From Hyphomonadaceae bacterium (GTDB taxonomy: Bacteria; Pseudomonadota; Alphaproteobacteria; Caulobacterales; Hyphomonadaceae): a DNA stretch of 64,000 bases. A program made the position numbers and the translations under genes. The stretch spans positions 1 to 64,000 of the forward strand of contig JANSWU010000002.1 in the NCBI GenBank assembly GCA_024743315.1, given 5' to 3'. The notes under the pieces are model-generated. The model was given only the letters and a program-made list of their open reading frames with translations. It did no database searches and had not been told where the DNA came from. This document shows, in pieces, positions 44,381 to 53,729 of the stretch. How positions within the stretch are numbered: position 1 is the stretch's first letter; each line of letters starts with the position of its first letter.

Positions 44381-45948
44381 TGGGCATGCAATCTATCGGA
44401 CGACCCACGGCCCCCGTTGCGGCCAATGCCTCGCTGAGTGAGACAGTCTCTGGCTCCAAGGGCCTCCAGCAGCGAGAAGACCTGATCTTCGAAGTTGGTG
44501 CCTGGGACAAGACCGGCGTTGATCTGCCGACCCCGAAACGCAATCGCGACCGCCTTGGCGGTGTCACCCGCGGCACCGATACCAGCCTGCCGGGCCTGTC
44601 AGAGCCGGAAGCGGTGCGCCATTATATGCGCCTCAGCCAAAAAAATTATGCCATCGATCTTGGCCTGTTCCCGCTTGGCTCCTGCACGATGAAACACAAT
44701 CCGCGGCTGAATGAGAAAGCCGCCCGGATGCCAGGCTTTGCCGATATCCACCCAATGCAGCCGCAGCGCACCATTCAAGGCGCGCTGGAACTGATCGATG
44801 AACTGGCCACCTGGCTCAAGACCCTGACCGGCATGCCCGCCGTGGCGATGAGCCCGAAAGCCGGCGCGCACGGGGAACTGTGCGGGATGCTGGCCATCCG
44901 CCAGGCCCTGATTGCGCGCGGCGAAGGCGAGACCCGCAAGCGCGTGCTGGTGCCAGCTTCTGCGCATGGCACCAATCCAGCCACAGCGATCCAATGCGGC
45001 TTCATTGTCGACGAGATCAAAGCCGACAAACGTGGCCGGGTCGATATGGCAGAATTGCGCGGCAAGCTCGAAACAACCGACGATATTGCCGGCATCATGC
45101 TGACCAATCCGAACACGTGCGGTCTGTTTGAAACCGATATCAAGGAGATTGCCGACCTGATCCACGCGGCGGGCGGTTATTTCTATTGTGATGGCGCCAA
45201 TTTCAACGCGATTGTCGGGCGGGTCCGTCCCGGCGATCTCGGCGTCGATGCGATGCACATCAACCTGCACAAGACCTTCTCAACGCCTCATGGCGGCGGC
45301 GGCCCAGGCTCTGGCCCGACGGTCCTTTCAGACGCACTCGCGCCATTCGCGCCGGTGCCGTATGTGGTCAAGGATGAAGACGGCTTCCGTCTGGTTGAGG
45401 ATATCGAAGGCGAAGCCGCGCAGGCGTTTGGCCGGATGGTCGCGTTCCACGGCCAGATGGGCATGTTTGTCAGGGCGCTCACCTATATGCTCAGCCACGG
45501 TGCTGACGGCCTCAAACAAGTCGCCGAAGACGCAGTGCTCAACGCCAATTACATCCAGTCGCGACTGAAGGGCGTGATGACCCCGGCCTTTGACGGCTAT
45601 TGCATGCATGAAGCCCTGTTTTCGGATGAATTTACCGCTGACGGCATCGAGACGATCGATATCGCCAAAGCCCTGATTGATGAGGGCTATCATCCGATGA
45701 CCATGTACTTCCCACTGGTCGTGCATGGGGCGATGCTGATCGAGCCAACCGAGACTGAAAGTAAGCAGGAGCTCGACCGCTTCTGTGATGCCCTGGCCAG
45801 CGTTGCCACCAAAGCTGCCGCGGGCGATGCGTCGCTCAAAGGCGCGCCTCACTTGGCGCCGAAGAAGCGGCTGGATGAAACCCGGGCTGCGCGCAAGCCG
45901 ATCCTGAAATGGACCCCGCCCGAGCCAGAGGCGATCGCGGCGGAATAG
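44380..45948 (+). CDS. gcvPB: Glycine dehydrogenase (decarboxylating) subunit 2
   Basis: 522 residues. GLFPLGSCTMKHNPRLNEKAARMPGFADIHP and the PLP site Lys298 in MHINLHKTFSTPHGGGGPGSGP are diagnostic of the beta half of P protein. ATG at 44380 overlaps the gcvPA stop and follows GGAGGTGATCTA. This completes gcvT-gcvH-gcvPA-gcvPB; no L protein gene is here, as usual. Confidence 0.97.
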   Translation: MGMQSIGRPTAPVAANASLSETVSGSKGLQQREDLIFEVGAWDKTGVDLPTPKRNRDRLGGVTRGTDTSLPGLSEPEAVRHYMRLSQKNYAIDLGLFPLGSCTMKHNPRLNEKAARMPGFADIHPMQPQRTIQGALELIDELATWLKTLTGMPAVAMSPKAGAHGELCGMLAIRQALIARGEGETRKRVLVPASAHGTNPATAIQCGFIVDEIKADKRGRVDMAELRGKLETTDDIAGIMLTNPNTCGLFETDIKEIADLIHAAGGYFYCDGANFNAIVGRVRPGDLGVDAMHINLHKTFSTPHGGGGPGSGPTVLSDALAPFAPVPYVVKDEDGFRLVEDIEGEAAQAFGRMVAFHGQMGMFVRALTYMLSHGADGLKQVAEDAVLNANYIQSRLKGVMTPAFDGYCMHEALFSDEFTADGIETIDIAKALIDEGYHPMTMYFPLVVHGAMLIEPTETESKQELDRFCDALASVATKAAAGDASLKGAPHLAPKKRLDETRAARKPILKWTPPEPEAIAAE

Positions 45949-45949
45949 T

Positions 45950-47044
45950 CTAATCCGACGTTTTGAAGAGCCGTTCGCGCCAGGTGCGCGAGCGGTTCAG
46001 AACTGGCGCTTCGAACAAGCGATAGGTCAGCCCGGCGACGGCCAGGGAAGCGGCGATGCTGAGCGCCATAAAGATCACGTTGTCGATCGGGCCAGCGGTG
46101 CCAAATACCGGGAAGAATAGACGGCCCACCGCGCTGATTACCAGCAAGTGGCAGAGATAGAGCGAGTAGCTCCAATCCCCGACCCAAATCAGCGGTGCCG
46201 GGATGCGGCGCGCCAGGGACGTCGTTCGCTCCAAGGCGACACAAGCATAGACGAGCAGGGCAAAGGCCGGTCCGAAGGCAAATGTTCTCTGGGTCGGCAT
46301 CAAGGTCGTTGTGTCGGTAAAATCGACCGACCTCGCCGCTGCAAACAGCCACAAGGTTCCCGCGAGCAAGGCGAGCCAGCCAAATCGCGTCGCGCCAGCT
46401 TTGATTGCCCAGGCCACGCCGGCACCCATCAGGAATTCCAAGGTCATCGGGAACAGGATCAAGCTGACAAGCGTGTTCGCGTAATACCCTGTCAGCTGCG
46501 CCGAGATCGATGCCAGAACCAGCATTGCCCAAAGGATTAAGGCTGGCACACGAAACGAGACCGGTAAGAGGATCAGGCCAGCAAAGACCAAGTAAAAATA
46601 CATTTCATGCATCAGGGTCCAGCCAAGCGGCAGGATCGGGAACGCCTCATGCGGGATGAGCAGGAAGGACTTGATCAGGTGCTCAACGCCGCCTGTATTC
46701 AGGCGCTGCAGCATCTCAGCATCCCATGGCACGCCGTAAGTGATCCAGAGATAACCTGCCATGGCGGCTGCGAACAGCCACCAGAGCGGATAGATCCGCA
46801 TCACGCGGGCGAAAAGAAACTTGCCACTATTGCGCAGGGAAGGGGCTTTGTCGCCAGCGACCCAGACCATGATGAAGCCTGAAATCACAAAGAAAAGATC
46901 GACCCCGCTGACGCCAGTAATCCAGCCAGAAGACAGAATCGGCGCGCCTCCCGACTGCCGTGCTTCGACACCGTGAAGATGCGCAAACATGACCGCAATC
47001 GCCGCCATGGCCCTGAGAGCTTGGATGCTTTTAAGCTGCTCCAC
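45950..47044 (-). CDS. Acyltransferase 3 family membrane protein
   Basis: 364 residues, about ten membrane helices. SIQALRAMAAIAVMFAHLHG with the conserved His, and GVSGVDLFFVISGFIMVW with FLFARVMRIYPLWWLF are signatures of acyltransferase 3 enzymes that O-acetylate polysaccharides, lipopolysaccharide or other envelope glycans. It is convergent with gcvPB, which ends two bases before its stop. Substrate unknown. Confidence 0.92.
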   Translation of the reverse strand: MEQLKSIQALRAMAAIAVMFAHLHGVEARQSGGAPILSSGWITGVSGVDLFFVISGFIMVWVAGDKAPSLRNSGKFLFARVMRIYPLWWLFAAAMAGYLWITYGVPWDAEMLQRLNTGGVEHLIKSFLLIPHEAFPILPLGWTLMHEMYFYLVFAGLILLPVSFRVPALILWAMLVLASISAQLTGYYANTLVSLILFPMTLEFLMGAGVAWAIKAGATRFGWLALLAGTLWLFAAARSVDFTDTTTLMPTQRTFAFGPAFALLVYACVALERTTSLARRIPAPLIWVGDWSYSLYLCHLLVISAVGRLFFPVFGTAGPIDNVIFMALSIAASLAVAGLTYRLFEAPVLNRSRTWRERLFKTSD

Positions 47045-47195
47045 CCACTTCCTTACTGTGATCTACACGAAACTAGGTTATGAAATTCACGTCATTTCAA
47101 CGGAATGTGTGTAGGCAAAGTGCCTCACTCTTGCCAGAGTCATAATTCAGTGAGGTTCCCTTGGAACCTAAAGGCAAAGGACCATATTAAGCGTC

Positions 47196-47546
47196 ATGGC
47201 AGACGGATCATCTCCATTCGGCAAGGAGCGGCTCAAGCAGAACGCCGCCACCGCGCCCCTTGGGGTGGTCGGCTCGAGTGTGCGGACCCTGATTCGCCAA
47301 GCTTTTGCCGTGCTTGGTCTGGTTCTGATCGCGATTGCAATTCCGATTGCCTTTGTTACACCGCTGCTGCCAATCGGCCTGCCGATCGCTATTCTCGGTG
47401 TGGCTTTGCTCGGGCGAAATTCGCTCTGGGGACGGCGCTGGATGGAAGGGGTCCTGGAACGTCACCCGCGGATTGAGCGGTTTGCCCCGAACTGGCTGAT
47501 GAAAGCGGTGTTTGCCCGCGAGAAGCGGGTCCAGCCCAAACAATAA
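47196..47546 (+). CDS. Small membrane protein of unknown function
   Basis: 116 residues. A hydrophobic hairpin (QAFAVLGLVLIAIAIPIAFVTPLLPIGLPIAILGVALLG) is followed by NSLWGRRWMEGVLERHPRIERFAP and a basic tail. The PLLPIGLPIAILGVALLGRNS segment suggests a short re-entrant or two-helix topology. No family recognised with certainty. It is convergent with the F0 operon and shares the terminator region. Confidence 0.65.
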   Translation: MADGSSPFGKERLKQNAATAPLGVVGSSVRTLIRQAFAVLGLVLIAIAIPIAFVTPLLPIGLPIAILGVALLGRNSLWGRRWMEGVLERHPRIERFAPNWLMKAVFAREKRVQPKQ

Positions 47547-47572
47547 AAAAGCCCGTCTAAACTGACAGGCTC
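47545..47572 (-). terminator. Terminator of the F0 ATP synthase operon
   Basis: On the minus strand AGCCTGTC pairs with GACGGGCT (one T-G pair) around AGTTTA and runs into six T. It lies about 30 bases after the atpF stop; on the plus strand it overlaps the end of the small membrane protein gene. Confidence 0.8.
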
Positions 47573-47600
47573 TTTCAGAATTTGCGATTTAGAGCGCGGC

Positions 47601-48152
47601 TTAGTTCAGGCGTTTGTCGATTTCGCCGAGCGCTTTATCGAAAAGGTCGCTGGACTCGCCTGAACCAGACAGGATCGAGCGAGCCGCCTCAGTTGCAGCA
47701 TCAGCAGCGACGCGGCGAACTTCCGCCTCGGCATCGGCCTCAGCACGCGCGATGCGGGCTTCAGCCTGCGCTTCGCGGCGTGCGACTTTGGCTTTCAGAT
47801 CTTCTTTCGCTTGCTTCATCATCGCACTGGCATCGGCCTTGGCGCGTTTGATGATGTCGTCTGCTGCAGCGTCGGCCTCTTTGGCCTTTTTCTTGGCATC
47901 GGCCATCAGCTTGGAGGCCTCTTCGCGCAGGGCGCGGGCTTCATCGATCTGGTTCTGGATGCCAGCCGCGCGCTCATCGAGCTTGCCGAAGATGAACTTG
48001 TATGCGCCCATGAAGCCGATCAGCGTCAAGAAGATGACCAGGGCCGCAAAGGCAGTCGCGGTGGTCGGATCAGCGTACCAGGCGACTTTGTCGTCCGCCG
48101 CGTGCGCGACCGGAGCAAAGACGAGCAGGGAGGTCAGGAGGGCATAACGCAT
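47601..48152 (-). CDS. atpF: ATP synthase F0 subunit b
   Basis: 183 residues. A signal-like N-terminus and membrane helix (ATAFAALVIFLTLIGFMGAYKFI) lead into a long Ala/Glu/Lys/Arg coiled coil (LREEASKLMADAKKKAKEADAAADDIIKRAKAD), the peripheral stalk. Follows the b' gene by five bases. Last gene of the F0 operon. Confidence 0.92.
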   Translation of the reverse strand: MRYALLTSLLVFAPVAHAADDKVAWYADPTTATAFAALVIFLTLIGFMGAYKFIFGKLDERAAGIQNQIDEARALREEASKLMADAKKKAKEADAAADDIIKRAKADASAMMKQAKEDLKAKVARREAQAEARIARAEADAEAEVRRVAADAATEAARSILSGSGESSDLFDKALGEIDKRLN

Positions 48153-48157
48153 TGAGC

Positions 48158-48697
48158 TTATCCTTCTCCAAGTGCGGATTTGACCGCCTTGCTAACATCC
48201 GCCTTACCGGCTTTGCTGCCAAACTTTGCAACAACGCTTTCTGCGGCGTCGCTGGCAATCGCTTCGACATTTTTCATCGCATCGGCGCGCAGCGCTGCGA
48301 TGCGGGTCTCTGCTTCCGCCAGTTTTTTGTCGACCTCAGCATCGACCTTGGCGGTTTCTGCCGCGATGTCCTTGTCGATCTTGGACCGGGCTTTGTCGGC
48401 GGTCTCACGGGCCTTGGCATGCGCCTTGGCAATAGAGACCTCGACTGCTTTCTGCGCTTGCACAGCCTCGTCATTCAGACGGGCGGCTTCGTCGAGATCG
48501 CTCGCAATCGTACTCTCGCGACGCTCCAGCGTATTGCCGATGCTCGGCAGGATGAAACGTGAGAGTACGATGTACAGTGTGCCGAACAGCAACACCAACC
48601 AGAATACCTGGGAGGGGAAGTGCCAGGTTTCGAAAGGCGGGAATGCCGCCTGTTCAGCGCCTGATGCAGCATCTGCAGCGAGAATGATCGCAAGCAT
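48158..48697 (-). CDS. atpG: ATP synthase F0 subunit b'
   Basis: 179 residues. FPPFETWHFPSQVFWLVLLFGTLYIVLSRFILPSIGNTLERRESTIASDLDEAARL is the typical b' N-terminus, followed by a coiled-coil stalk. Having both b and b' is standard for photosynthetic bacteria and alphaproteobacteria. The symbol atpG is used for b' in such genomes and should not be confused with F1 gamma. Confidence 0.92.
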   Translation of the reverse strand: MLAIILAADAASGAEQAAFPPFETWHFPSQVFWLVLLFGTLYIVLSRFILPSIGNTLERRESTIASDLDEAARLNDEAVQAQKAVEVSIAKAHAKARETADKARSKIDKDIAAETAKVDAEVDKKLAEAETRIAALRADAMKNVEAIASDAAESVVAKFGSKAGKADVSKAVKSALGEG

Positions 48698-48741
48698 GGC
48701 CTAACCGGTCCTTATAAAGTCTCGAAGGGTCGTGTTGTGGC

Positions 48742-48978
48742 TTAGACCACGAACAGGATCAGGATCGAAACCAGGAAGGCCAGAATGCCGAGCGCTTCTG
48801 ACAGCGCCATACCGATGAAGAGGTTACCGGTTTGCTGTGGAGCAGCAGAAGGGTTGCGCATCGCGGCATCGAGGAATGAGCCGAAGATGTTACCCACACC
48901 AATCGCCGCACCGATCATACCGAGCGTAGCCAGGCCAGCGCCGACATATTTAAGACCGAGAGTGATATCGCCTTCCAT
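48742..48978 (-). CDS. atpE: ATP synthase F0 subunit c
   Basis: 78 residues, two membrane helices. AGLATLGMIGAAIGVGNIFGSFLDAAMRNPSAAPQQTG includes the glycine-rich helix and polar loop; Glu61 in GMALSEALGILAFLV is the proton-binding carboxylate. ATG at 48978 follows AAAGGAG. Confidence 0.97.
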   Translation of the reverse strand: MEGDITLGLKYVGAGLATLGMIGAAIGVGNIFGSFLDAAMRNPSAAPQQTGNLFIGMALSEALGILAFLVSILILFVV

Positions 48979-49087
48979 GAGAATCTCCTTTGGGAAGTCT
49001 TTCGTTCGATTTGCGCCCCGTGAAGCCTGTTCGTAAGGGCACGTCAAGTTGAATCAGCACGGCTAAATAGCCGCAGTGAGGGGCTCC

Positions 49088-49876
49088 TTAGTGCGACGGG
49101 TGTAGGGCGTCGTTCAGGTAAACACAGGTCAGGATGGCAAACACATAGGCTTGCAGACCTGCCACGAGGAATTCGAGCGCGTTCAGCGCAATGCCCATGC
49201 CAAAGGCAAGGGGGGCGACCAGAAGGCCAATGCCGCCGACTGTGACGCCCGTAACGGCGAAACCAGCAAACAATTTCAGCAGAATGTGTCCAGCCAGCAT
49301 GTTGGCAAACAGACGTAGGGACAGCGTCAGCGGTCGCGCAATGAATGAAATGATTTCGATCGGGATCAGGATCGCATAGATCACCAATTTTCCGAGCAGC
49401 GGCATGTCGCCCAGGGAGGGGGCGAACAGGCCGAAGAATTTGAGGCCGTTCTTCCAAAGCCCGAACACGATCACGATGCTGATCACGAGCAGGGCCAACA
49501 TGCCGGTGACGATGATATGGCTCGTCGTGGTGAAGGCATAAGGCGACATCCCGATCAGGTTGGCGAACAGAATGAAGAAGAACAGGGTAAACACGAACGG
49601 GAAGAAGCGTAGGCCTTCCTCACCTGCCGTGCTGCGGATCATGTCAGCGACGAAGCCATAGCCAATCTCGCCGATGGATTGCAGGCGGTTCGGGACGATT
49701 TTGCCGCGCGACGCGGCATAGCCAAACAAAGCAATGCAAAGCCCGACGCCAACAAGCATCCACAAGGACGCATTGGTGAAGGAAACATCGAAGCCGAAAA
49801 TCGGCGGAAGCTCGAAGAGCTTTTTGACTTCGAACTGCTTCATTGGGTCGGCTACGCCGTGGAAAAAGAGAGTCAT
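49088..49876 (-). CDS. atpB: ATP synthase F0 subunit a
   Basis: 262 residues, about six membrane helices. IARPLTLSLRLFANMLAGHILLKLFAGF contains the essential Arg of the stator channel, and LEFLVAGLQAYVFAILTCVYLNDALHPSH is the usual C-terminus. It forms the proton half-channels against the c ring. Nine bases after atpI. Confidence 0.97.
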   Translation of the reverse strand: MTLFFHGVADPMKQFEVKKLFELPPIFGFDVSFTNASLWMLVGVGLCIALFGYAASRGKIVPNRLQSIGEIGYGFVADMIRSTAGEEGLRFFPFVFTLFFFILFANLIGMSPYAFTTTSHIIVTGMLALLVISIVIVFGLWKNGLKFFGLFAPSLGDMPLLGKLVIYAILIPIEIISFIARPLTLSLRLFANMLAGHILLKLFAGFAVTGVTVGGIGLLVAPLAFGMGIALNALEFLVAGLQAYVFAILTCVYLNDALHPSH

Positions 49877-49884
49877 AGTCGCGT

Positions 49885-50232
49885 CTATTCTTCAGGATTG
49901 GTGCCTGTTTCGTCGGCGCTCATGGCCGGATTAGTCGCCTTCGTCAACTCTTTGTAAGCGCGAATAACACCCAGTATCCCAGCAGCGAGACCAAAGCTCA
50001 TCATGATCAACAGGCCCCAAGGCTCGCTTCCGAACACATGATCAATGCCGAGACCGATGAGAATCCCAACAAATACGGCGGCTCCGAACTCAGCGCCATA
50101 ACGTAAAGCGAGCGCACCGGCGGACACACCAGCGGAAGCTTCGCGCTGTCTTTGCTTCTTTTCCGCCTGCTCCTGCGCGCTTTTGGCGCGGGCAATTCGG
50201 GTCCCAAGATCGTCGTTTTCAGGGCTGCTCAT
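49885..50232 (-). CDS. atpI: ATP synthase protein I
   Basis: 115 residues. A charged N-terminal helix is followed by two membrane helices: YGAEFGAAVFVGILIGLGIDHVFG and PWGLLIMMSFGLAAGILGVIRAYKEL, the AtpI pattern. It helps c-ring assembly or magnesium supply. First gene of the F0 operon, 18 bases downstream of smc on the same strand. Confidence 0.88.
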   Translation of the reverse strand: MSSPENDDLGTRIARAKSAQEQAEKKQRQREASAGVSAGALALRYGAEFGAAVFVGILIGLGIDHVFGSEPWGLLIMMSFGLAAGILGVIRAYKELTKATNPAMSADETGTNPEE

Positions 50233-50250
50233 AGCGAGTCGCTAGCCATT

Positions 50251-53200
50251 TTACTCTGCCGCGACAAGCTCTTCGGCGGTGTCGAGATCGACAGAAACCA
50301 GTTTCGACACGCCTTTTTCCCGCATGGTGACGCCGAACAGGCGGTCCATTCGGCTCATCGTCACCGGATTATGCGTGATGACGATGAAGCGCGTATTGGT
50401 GCGCTGACGCATTTCGTCGAGCATCCGGCAATAACGATCGACATTGGCGTCATCCAATGGTGCATCGACCTCATCGAGCACACAGATCGGCGATGGGCGC
50501 GACAGGAAGACCGCGAAGATCAGCGCTGTCGCTGTCAATGCCTGTTCACCGCCCGACATCAATGACAGCGTGCCAAGACGCTTGCCGGGAGGTTGCGCGA
50601 AGATTTCGAGGCCTGCAGCTAAGGGATCATCCGCGTCGACTAGGCGCAGCTCAGCTTCACCACCCCGGAACAGGGTCGTGAACAGCGTTTTGAAATGCTC
50701 ATTGACCTGGTCAAACGCACCGAGCAGGCGGCTACGTCCTTCATCATTGAGCGCAGCCACGCCTTCACGCAGCTTGGCAATCGCTGCCGTGAGGTCGGCT
50801 TTTTCTTCGGCCTGTGACCCAAGGCGGGATGAGATTTCTTCGACCTCGGCTTCGGCTTCCATATTCACGCCGCCGAGATTTTCCCGGTCGCGGCGCAGGA
50901 AATCGAGCTGGCGCTCGGCCTCTTTGACGTCGAGCGTTTCCATTTCTTCGTCTTCAAGACCGGCCTTGGCGATGGTCAGCAAGCCTTCCGGCGCCCGCTG
51001 GAACTGGGTCTGCGCGATCTCGGCCGCCTCTGATAGCCGTTCAGTGGCATTTTCCAGTTTCGCATTGGCGATGGCGAGGGTTTCACGGGCGCTCATGGCC
51101 AGATTATTGGTCGAGCGGGCCGCCTCTTCGACTTCGCGGATTTCCGCCTCGCGTTGGGCCAAAGTGTCAGCCGCGGTCTGGCGTTCGGTTTCAAGCGTTT
51201 CAACCCGCGCGGCGAGCCCGTCGAGTTGCGCCTGCAAGGCTTCCGGACGGGCTTTGGCTTGCGCCGCTTCACTGGCAGCTTCTGAGCGCCGTTTGATCAA
51301 GGCCTCGACGCGGGTTGTTGAGCCGGAGAGACGGCTTTCCCAGCGTTCAACGTCTTTTTCGAGAGCTTCCCGGCGGGCCATCGCTTGCTGGCGGTTGCGG
51401 GTCAGGTCCGTCAGGCGACCGCGGCATTCGGTTTCGCGCTCTCGTGCGGCGCTCAAGCGTTGGCGCGCCGCGTCGACAGCCTGTTCAAGCTCGACCAGGA
51501 CTTCTGTATTCTCTGGCTTCGCGGCGGTTTGGTAGGCTTCCGTGGCGATGGCCAGATCAGATTCAACACGAGCCAGGTTTTCCTTAGCTGCATCGGCTTT
51601 CAGGCTGGCGCGATCGGTCTGCTGTTTGGCACTGGCGAGATTGCGACGCGCGGTATCGAGGCGCTGATTGCAATCCTGCACATTGCGACGGAATTGTTTG
51701 AGATCTTCTTCGGCGCCAATCCGCTCGCCGCGTGCGGCCGCATATTTGGCTTGCAGCTCTGAGACTTCCTGACGTTGCGGGCCGAGCGCACTTTGGGCGG
51801 CTTCCAGGCGCGCTTGTTGTTCCAGACGTTCGGCCGCTGCCACCGGCGCGGCTGGCGTGCGAGTGAAGCCGTCCCAGCGCCAGAGATGGCCGTCCAGTGT
51901 CACCAGGCGCTGGCCGGGTTTCAGTTCGGGAGCAAGCTCCTCGCCTTCGGAGCGCGAAACCACACCACACTGTGACAAGCGGGCCGCGAGTTCGCCCGGC
52001 GCTTCGACAAAATCAGTCAGTGGTTTGGCGAAGCCTGGTAGCGCCTGGGTTTTGACGCTGCTGCCGGCCCAATAGATTGAGGCGGAGCGGTCGGTCGGTG
52101 CCTGCAAATCATCACCGAGCGCCGCGGCCACAGCTTTTTCATAGCCGTCCCGGGTGCGCATCTGTTCAACCACGGGTGGGCTTTGCGTGCTTTCGGCCTT
52201 GCGCAAGAGGCGGGTCAGGCCTGCAATCTCGGTCTCCAGCGTGCGCAAGGCATCCTGGGCTTCATCCGCCGGCGTCTTGGCGGCAAGTTCTGCTTCCTGC
52301 TTGTCAAGCACGCCCTGTTCGGCGGCCTCAAGCGCGTCCTGTGCGGTCTTTAATGCCTCTTCGGCATGAGCCTCGGCGTCCTGCGCTACGTTCAGCTCTT
52401 TGGTCAGTTCGGACGTATCGGGCAGGGCAGCGACAGCGCCGCGCAAGTGCTGGACCTCCTGCTCGAGGCTCTCCATCCGGCGACGGTGGGCATTGGCATT
52501 GGCTTCAAGCGCCTGGATCTCTGCCCGTTTCTGCGCCAGCGCCTCGCTTTTTGCATCGGCTTCAGATTGTGCTGTCTCGAGCGCTTGTTTGGCTTCGGCG
52601 AGAACGCGCTCGGCGTCGGCTTCTTTTTCCTTATTGGTCGTGTCGTTTTCGACCGGAAGGGCGGCGAGCGCTTCTCTGGCATCCGCGAGGGTGCGCTCTG
52701 CCTCTTCCTTCTGGGTCTGTTCACGCTGAATGTCTTCGGCGAGGCGGGTCGCTTCGCGCTCAAGACCGGCCAGCATATCCGCCGCGTTCTTGCGCTCGGT
52801 TTCGATCCGCGCAAGCTCAATACGGGCCTGGCCGAGTTTGCCGGAGGCGGTGGCTTCAGCCGTCCGGAGAGGACCGATGCCGTCACTGGCTTCGAGACGT
52901 TTGGTTTCGGCGACCGCGGCTTCGCGCGTTAAGCGTTCAACTTCGGTCTTGGCACGGGCCAGGGAGACCGCAGCGGTTTCCTGATCGGCTTTCGCTGCGT
53001 GCCATTTCAGGTGCGCCAGATAGGCTTCCAGGGCGGATATTCGGGCGCTTAATTCTTTATACTTCCGGGCTTTCCGAGCCTGGCGCTTCAGGCTTTCCAG
53101 CTGGCGCTCGACCTCGGCAGACACTTCGGTCAGGCGTTCAAGATTGGTCTCAGCCCCGCGCAGTTTCAGTTCAGCTTCATGGCGGCGCGTGTTCAAGCCC

Positions 53201-53712
53201 GAAATACCCGCTGCTTCTTCGAGGATGCGACGGCGGTTTTGCGGTTTCGAACCGATCAATTCACTGATCTGGCCTTGCCGGACAAGCGATGGCGAATTGG
53301 CGCCTGTGGACGCGTCCGCAAAGAGCAGTTTGATGTCCTTGCCGCGGACGGTGCGCCCGTTCAGCTTGTAGCTTGAGCCAGCGCCGCGTTTCAGGCGGCG
53401 CATGACTTCCAGCGTATCCGAGCTGTTAAATTCGGGCGGCGCGGTGCGGGCACTATTGTCGAGGACCAGGGTCACTTCCGCGAGCTCGCGAGCTGGGCGT
53501 CCCGCAGCACCGGAAAAGATCAAATCATCCATTTCGCCGCCGCGCATGGCTTTGGCGGAATTGGCGCCCATGGCCCAGCGCATGGCTTCGAGCAGATTGG
53601 ACTTGCCGCACCCGTTCGGGCCGACAATGCCGGTCAGGCCAGGACGGATCGGCACGGATTCAGGGTCCACGAAGGACTTAAAGCCTGCAATGCGTAACTC
53701 TTTTAACTGCAT
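50251..53712 (-). CDS. smc: Chromosome segregation protein SMC
   Basis: 1153 residues. The ATPase head has Walker A GPNGCGKSNLLEAMRW (31-38 onwards), the ABC signature LSLMSGGEQALTATAL (about 1049) and Walker B CVLDEVDAPLDDANV (about 1076). Two coiled-coil arms rich in Glu/Ala/Arg flank a central hinge (around residues 500-640, including LQAPTDRSASIYW). It compacts and segregates the chromosome with ScpA/ScpB. Located between the DsbA-like genes and the F0 operon, all on the minus strand. Confidence 0.97.
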   Translation of the reverse strand: MQLKELRIAGFKSFVDPESVPIRPGLTGIVGPNGCGKSNLLEAMRWAMGANSAKAMRGGEMDDLIFSGAAGRPARELAEVTLVLDNSARTAPPEFNSSDTLEVMRRLKRGAGSSYKLNGRTVRGKDIKLLFADASTGANSPSLVRQGQISELIGSKPQNRRRILEEAAGISGLNTRRHEAELKLRGAETNLERLTEVSAEVERQLESLKRQARKARKYKELSARISALEAYLAHLKWHAAKADQETAAVSLARAKTEVERLTREAAVAETKRLEASDGIGPLRTAEATASGKLGQARIELARIETERKNAADMLAGLEREATRLAEDIQREQTQKEEAERTLADAREALAALPVENDTTNKEKEADAERVLAEAKQALETAQSEADAKSEALAQKRAEIQALEANANAHRRRMESLEQEVQHLRGAVAALPDTSELTKELNVAQDAEAHAEEALKTAQDALEAAEQGVLDKQEAELAAKTPADEAQDALRTLETEIAGLTRLLRKAESTQSPPVVEQMRTRDGYEKAVAAALGDDLQAPTDRSASIYWAGSSVKTQALPGFAKPLTDFVEAPGELAARLSQCGVVSRSEGEELAPELKPGQRLVTLDGHLWRWDGFTRTPAAPVAAAERLEQQARLEAAQSALGPQRQEVSELQAKYAAARGERIGAEEDLKQFRRNVQDCNQRLDTARRNLASAKQQTDRASLKADAAKENLARVESDLAIATEAYQTAAKPENTEVLVELEQAVDAARQRLSAARERETECRGRLTDLTRNRQQAMARREALEKDVERWESRLSGSTTRVEALIKRRSEAASEAAQAKARPEALQAQLDGLAARVETLETERQTAADTLAQREAEIREVEEAARSTNNLAMSARETLAIANAKLENATERLSEAAEIAQTQFQRAPEGLLTIAKAGLEDEEMETLDVKEAERQLDFLRRDRENLGGVNMEAEAEVEEISSRLGSQAEEKADLTAAIAKLREGVAALNDEGRSRLLGAFDQVNEHFKTLFTTLFRGGEAELRLVDADDPLAAGLEIFAQPPGKRLGTLSLMSGGEQALTATALIFAVFLSRPSPICVLDEVDAPLDDANVDRYCRMLDEMRQRTNTRFIVITHNPVTMSRMDRLFGVTMREKGVSKLVSVDLDTAEELVAAE

Positions 53713-53729
53713 GCAGCCCCCATTCCTTC

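Noticed and set aside
52077-53267. 396-codon plus-strand open frame opposite smc
   Set aside because: It is Arg/Pro/Ser-rich and mirrors the GC codon pattern of smc, with no motif or ribosome site.
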